Shown here piece by piece: positions 61,043-64,000 of a DNA stretch of 64,000 bases (position 1 is its first letter; the number at the start of each line of letters is the position of its first letter). This DNA comes from Flavobacteriales bacterium. Its GTDB lineage: Bacteria > Bacteroidota > Bacteroidia > Flavobacteriales_F > PHOS-HE28. Under the pieces are notes generated by a model, which saw nothing but the letters and a program-made list of their open reading frames with translations, did not search any database and was not told the origin of the DNA. The stretch is taken from contig CP064979.1 of NCBI GenBank assembly GCA_016699575.1, positions 1,736,001 through 1,800,000 on the forward strand, written 5' to 3'. The position numbers and the translations under genes were made by a program.

Positions 61043-62968
61043 CTATGGAAGCTGTGCTGATCGGGTGCTGGTGGGCACCGCACCGCCGATGTTCACCAGG
61101 ATCATATCGCGATCGTTGTTGGCGCCCGTGTATTTCACGATGCCGTCCATGTTGGTGTCCTCGCCGTGGTAACCTGCAACGGTATTGGTGGGCACCACCC
61201 CGCCGATACGCACCAGGATCGGGTCGCGATCATTGAGCGCACCGGTGTACTTCAGCTCCTCGTTGAAGCTGCTATCGCCCGACCAGAGCACGCGGTAGGC
61301 TCCAACGGCCTTCCGCGCATCGGTCCCGAAGGTGCTGGTGAGCGACGTGGTCAGATCGACGGTGGTCGCGGTTCCGCTCAGTGCAACGGGCAAGGCCGTC
61401 ATGCAGCCCAGATGGTTCCGGTGATGCACGGCAACATAGTACGAGGTGGTCGGCACGGCGAACGCAACGGGGCTCGTACCGTCGGCATCCACCACATCGC
61501 CGTCGCGCTGCACCAACGCGCTCCGCGAACGGATCACGGAAGTCATGTCGTTCGCGTCGCGCAGTTCCAGGAGCACCCAGTCCACGATCGCATTGCTGCC
61601 GGCCACGGACAACACGCCTGCTGTTGTGGGCCCGCCGGCCGCCCCGGTGTGCACATAGCCCTGTGCTGCGTAAGGTTCGCTCAGGGGAACGAGCCCATTG
61701 GTGCGCAAGGCATCGTCCATGAGGCCCGTACCGCTCACGAACGGACCTTCGAGGAAGACCTTCGGCGAAAGGAGAACGACGGCCGGTGCGATCTGCCCCA
61801 GCCGCGCGGTGCCGCCGCCGGTCACGTACACATTGTGATCGTTGCCCAGCGCAAATCCGAACGAGCCGCTGCTCGGTGTGGTGACGTACCACGCGGTGGT
61901 GCCATCGCTGTTCACCTTGCAGATGCCCATGGCGAACAAGGTGCCCGCGCACAAGTACGCATTGTTGTACTGGTCCATCATCATCTGCGCGTGCTGAAGG
62001 AACATGTTCGGTCCGTCGGCATCGGGGTTGGACCAGACCAACGCCCCGTTCACGTCGGCCTTCAGGAACGCCGCACCAGCACCGCCGCCCGCAGGGAACC
62101 CGCTCACCACCGGCGCTTGATCACTGCCCACCTCCACGCGGTAAGCGGTGATCGCGTGCGTGGTCTGCCACGTTATCGAACCGGTAGGCGAGAGCTTGGT
62201 GATCACGCTTCCAGCGCCGCCCGGGTACACACCGTTCACGCAGTAGGTGTTGCCTGCCGCATCACCCGCGGCATCGCCGGTGGTGAGGCTGTTCACCATA
62301 GCAAGGCTCCAGATGCCGTTGCCATTGCGATCGATCTTCGCGTAGCCGTTCGCATTGGTGCCGCGGCACACCAGCACCACGTTGCTGTCCGGCGTGAACT
62401 TGATGTTGAGCGGGGCACCGATGCCCACCGGATCGAACCACGACCAGAGCGCGGTACCGTTCGGCGCGAACTTCTTCACTTGCGTCACCTGGCCGTTCAG
62501 GCCCGTGCCCACCCCCAGAACGTAGATGTTGTTCGCCTTGTCAACGATGCACTTCTTGGTGTAAGACCCGTCGAAGAAGGTCTCGTACACCTGTCGCCAC
62601 AGCAGGGTGCCGCTTGGGCTGAATTTCATGACGACGCTGTTAGCGTTCACCGGGTTGGAATAACCGGACATCACCGTGCCGGTTACGATGGCGTTGCCCG
62701 CTTGATCGGTTGCCACCCATGTGGCCTTATCGAACATGGTGGTGCTCGTCTGGTCGAAGAAGGCCTGCCAGAGCTCGGTACCGGCGGAGTTCCGCTTGAT
62801 GACGGTGATGTCGCCGCCGAGCGCGTAGTTGTAGTTGACGGTGAACACGTTGTTGGACTGGTCGAGCGCCACGGCCAAGCCGCTCACGGGTTGGTTCCAG
62901 TCCACGGTCACCTGGGCTTGCAGGGCGCAGGTGGTGGCAAACAGGGCGATGGTCAGATGTCGGGACAT
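61043..62968 (-). CDS. Secreted SBBP-type propeller protein with DxNxDG/QLP C-terminal module
   Basis: The ATG at 62968 (MSRHLTIALFATTCALQAQ signal peptide) gives 641 residues. About 390 residues of SBBP-like propeller repeats (KFSPSGTLLWRQVYETFF, KFAPNGTALWSWFDP, KLSPTGSITWQTTHAIT, KADVNGALVWSNPD) precede a 230-residue module. That module (VFLEGPF, VDWVLLELRD, VAVHHRNHLGCM, KYTGALNDRDPIL, DTNMDGIVKYTG, terminal QLP) is clearly homologous to the end of the protein at 5967-7103. No type A sorting motif is present. Confidence 0.85.
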   Translation of the reverse strand: MSRHLTIALFATTCALQAQVTVDWNQPVSGLAVALDQSNNVFTVNYNYALGGDITVIKRNSAGTELWQAFFDQTSTTMFDKATWVATDQAGNAIVTGTVMSGYSNPVNANSVVMKFSPSGTLLWRQVYETFFDGSYTKKCIVDKANNIYVLGVGTGLNGQVTQVKKFAPNGTALWSWFDPVGIGAPLNIKFTPDSNVVLVCRGTNANGYAKIDRNGNGIWSLAMVNSLTTGDAAGDAAGNTYCVNGVYPGGAGSVITKLSPTGSITWQTTHAITAYRVEVGSDQAPVVSGFPAGGGAGAAFLKADVNGALVWSNPDADGPNMFLQHAQMMMDQYNNAYLCAGTLFAMGICKVNSDGTTAWYVTTPSSGSFGFALGNDHNVYVTGGGTARLGQIAPAVVLLSPKVFLEGPFVSGTGLMDDALRTNGLVPLSEPYAAQGYVHTGAAGGPTTAGVLSVAGSNAIVDWVLLELRDANDMTSVIRSRSALVQRDGDVVDADGTSPVAFAVPTTSYYVAVHHRNHLGCMTALPVALSGTATTVDLTTSLTSTFGTDARKAVGAYRVLWSGDSSFNEELKYTGALNDRDPILVRIGGVVPTNTVAGYHGEDTNMDGIVKYTGANNDRDMILVNIGGAVPTSTRSAQLP

Positions 62969-63204
62969 GGACAGGTGCTTGGTGCTGGAGGGTTCGCCCC
63001 AGCTCTGATGGGAGGTAAGTGACGGCATGTGGCGCTAGGATCCGGTGACAACCATCAGCTTGGTGAAAGATGATGGTCGTTCGCCCGGCCTTGGGCCAGC
63101 TGCCGAAAGAGCACCGCGCTGATCGCACCGGCAATGCCGGTCCGATGGAACGGGCAATGCCGCCGATGGAGCGCCGGACAGCAGGCGATCAACACAAATA
63201 GGGC

Positions 63205-63618
63205 GCGCGGTGCCCTGCCCCACTTCCGCTCCGAGCTGGTGTTCGCATCGCCGTGGTGAGGAGAGACATGGATCCACCCGAACGAAGAAGCCCCGCGGAA
63301 GTCGCGGGGCTTTTTCGTATTGCCCACTTCGCACCCCCTGCCTTGTCCACCACTGCCGTACGGTGATCTTCGCGCACATGCGGCGCTTGTCCGATATCCG
63401 ATTGCAGGCCGTCGTGGTGGCGGCGGGCGCGGTGCTCATGGCCATCAAGTTCGTGGCGTGGCGCGCCACGCAAAGCAACGCCATCCTCAGCGATGCGCTG
63501 GAGAGCATCGTGACCGTGGTGGCGGGCGCCTTCGCGCTGTATGCACTGGCGCTGGCCTCCAAACCGCGCGACCGCGAGCATCCTTACTGCCACGGCAAGG
63601 TGGAGTTCATCAGCGCGG
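63205..63618. repeat. Partial duplication of the GNAT/terminator/CDF junction
   Basis: It corresponds to about 59828-60244: the last GNAT codons, the terminator and the first 80 codons of the CDF gene, with scattered substitutions. It breaks off abruptly in EFISAG of the CDF frame. Confidence 0.88.
63283..63317 (+). terminator. Duplicated intrinsic terminator
   Basis: AAGAAGCCCCGCG, loop GAAGT, CGCGGGGCTTTTTC. The stem is as at 59898, but with a better T-run and without the outer arms. Confidence 0.85.
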
Positions 63619-63680
63619 GCAGGACGATCGGCACGGTTGAGTTGTTCCGCCCGGAGATGGTGGTCACATGGCCGTGGTGA
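63378..63680 (+). pseudogene. Truncated CDF transporter fused to a GNAT-type tail
   Basis: From MRRLSDIRLQAVVVAAGAVL the frame follows the CDF gene for about 80 residues, with His to Cys-context changes (HPYGHGKVE becomes HPYCHGKVE). After EFISAG it continues RTIGTVELFRPEMVVTWPW and stops. The ending resembles the C-terminus of the GNAT protein (FRPELVFAWPW). All later transport helices are missing, so transport is impossible. The site marks decay of a second GNAT-CDF cassette. Confidence 0.8.
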
Positions 63681-63840
63681 ACAGGCGCGCGGCGAGAGCG
63701 AACGCGTGAAGGGCTGCGTCCTGCGGAAAATGGAATGGCCTCGCGGCACGTGGACGGTGAGCAGCAAAGTGTTCTTCGGTGCGGGCGGCAATGCGAGAGC
63801 ACAGCCCTGGGACCGTGCTCTCCTTGTTGGCCTTGCTGGA

Positions 63841-64000
63841 TCAATTGTCCACTTCGAGCACGGCGTACCGGCTCAAGCGCCAGAACGACGCGGGATCCTT
63901 GATGTGCACGTAGGCCACGGCTTCGTTCTCCTTCACCAGCTCGTAGCTGGCGGCCGGGTGCTCGCTCACGAGCTTGGCCTCCTTGGAGTTCACGGGGATG
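63841..64000 (-). CDS. C-terminal end of an unrecognised protein (5' end outside window)
   Basis: The frame is open from the window edge to TGA at 63841, giving 52 residues (VNSKEAKLVSEHPAASYELV then KENEAVAYVHIKDPASFWRL and a VLEVDN end). Codon use is like neighbouring genes. The family cannot be named from this tail. Confidence 0.5.
   Translation of the reverse strand, partial: IPVNSKEAKLVSEHPAASYELVKENEAVAYVHIKDPASFWRLSRYAVLEVDN

Overview
The window reads as a high-GC member of the Bacteroidota. About a dozen secreted proteins carry an N-terminal signal peptide, and most of these end in a C-terminal type IX secretion (T9SS) sorting domain. Promoters show TTTG-type -7 elements, and propeller/Y_Y_Y histidine kinases, GxxExxY and fibronectin-III proteins are present. 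The order cannot be fixed from the sequence alone. No rRNA, tRNA, transposase or integrase was found.

Layout. 1-17 kb: a minus-strand block of secreted surface proteins (fibre-like GNVGIG protein, FGE-fold protein, two right-handed beta-helix proteins, LVIVD propeller) with a LytS/LytR-like two-component pair. 17-24 kb: further sensor kinases, a lipoprotein and a membrane protein. 24-26.5 kb: a NarL-type regulator, then a tandem ACGGAG-type repeat array holding two identical GxxExxY genes. 26.6-32.6 kb: a T9SS cargo gene, an OmpA-family protein, and an operon of two exported proteins plus a free-standing LytTR regulator. 32.7-36.8 kb: lipoprotein, membrane protein, NarL-type kinase and two response regulators. 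37-39.2 kb: a Septu-like ATPase/HNH pair. 40.2-44.3 kb: an ECF sigma/anti-sigma operon and its probable targets (OB-fold protein, YceI, DinB, truncated NRDE). 45.2-56.1 kb: a defence island on the minus strand, with a four-gene overlapping operon encoding a type III DNA methyltransferase, two paralogous OLD-like ATPases and a type III helicase-nuclease. 56.5-64 kb: small proteins, a perfect-register 21-bp repeat array, fibronectin-III, GNAT and CDF genes, a partial duplication of the GNAT/CDF junction, and a second protein with the same C-terminal module as the one at 6-7 kb.

How parts work together. Five promoters of exported-protein genes share one architecture: two GTTCAC direct repeats 20-21 bp apart, lying 42-43 and 63-64 bp upstream of a TTTG/TTCG element that is 20-22 bp before the start codon. 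That is the form expected of a LytTR operator, and two LytTR proteins are encoded here, one inside a controlled operon. The sigma-factor operon and its downstream target operon share a second promoter motif (GTCAGGTTC, 12 bp, CGAC). The main candidates for undescribed biology are the GTTCAC regulon, the two-ATPase type III restriction operon, the repeat-embedded GxxExxY element, the 21-bp array and the shared C-terminal module ending in QLP.
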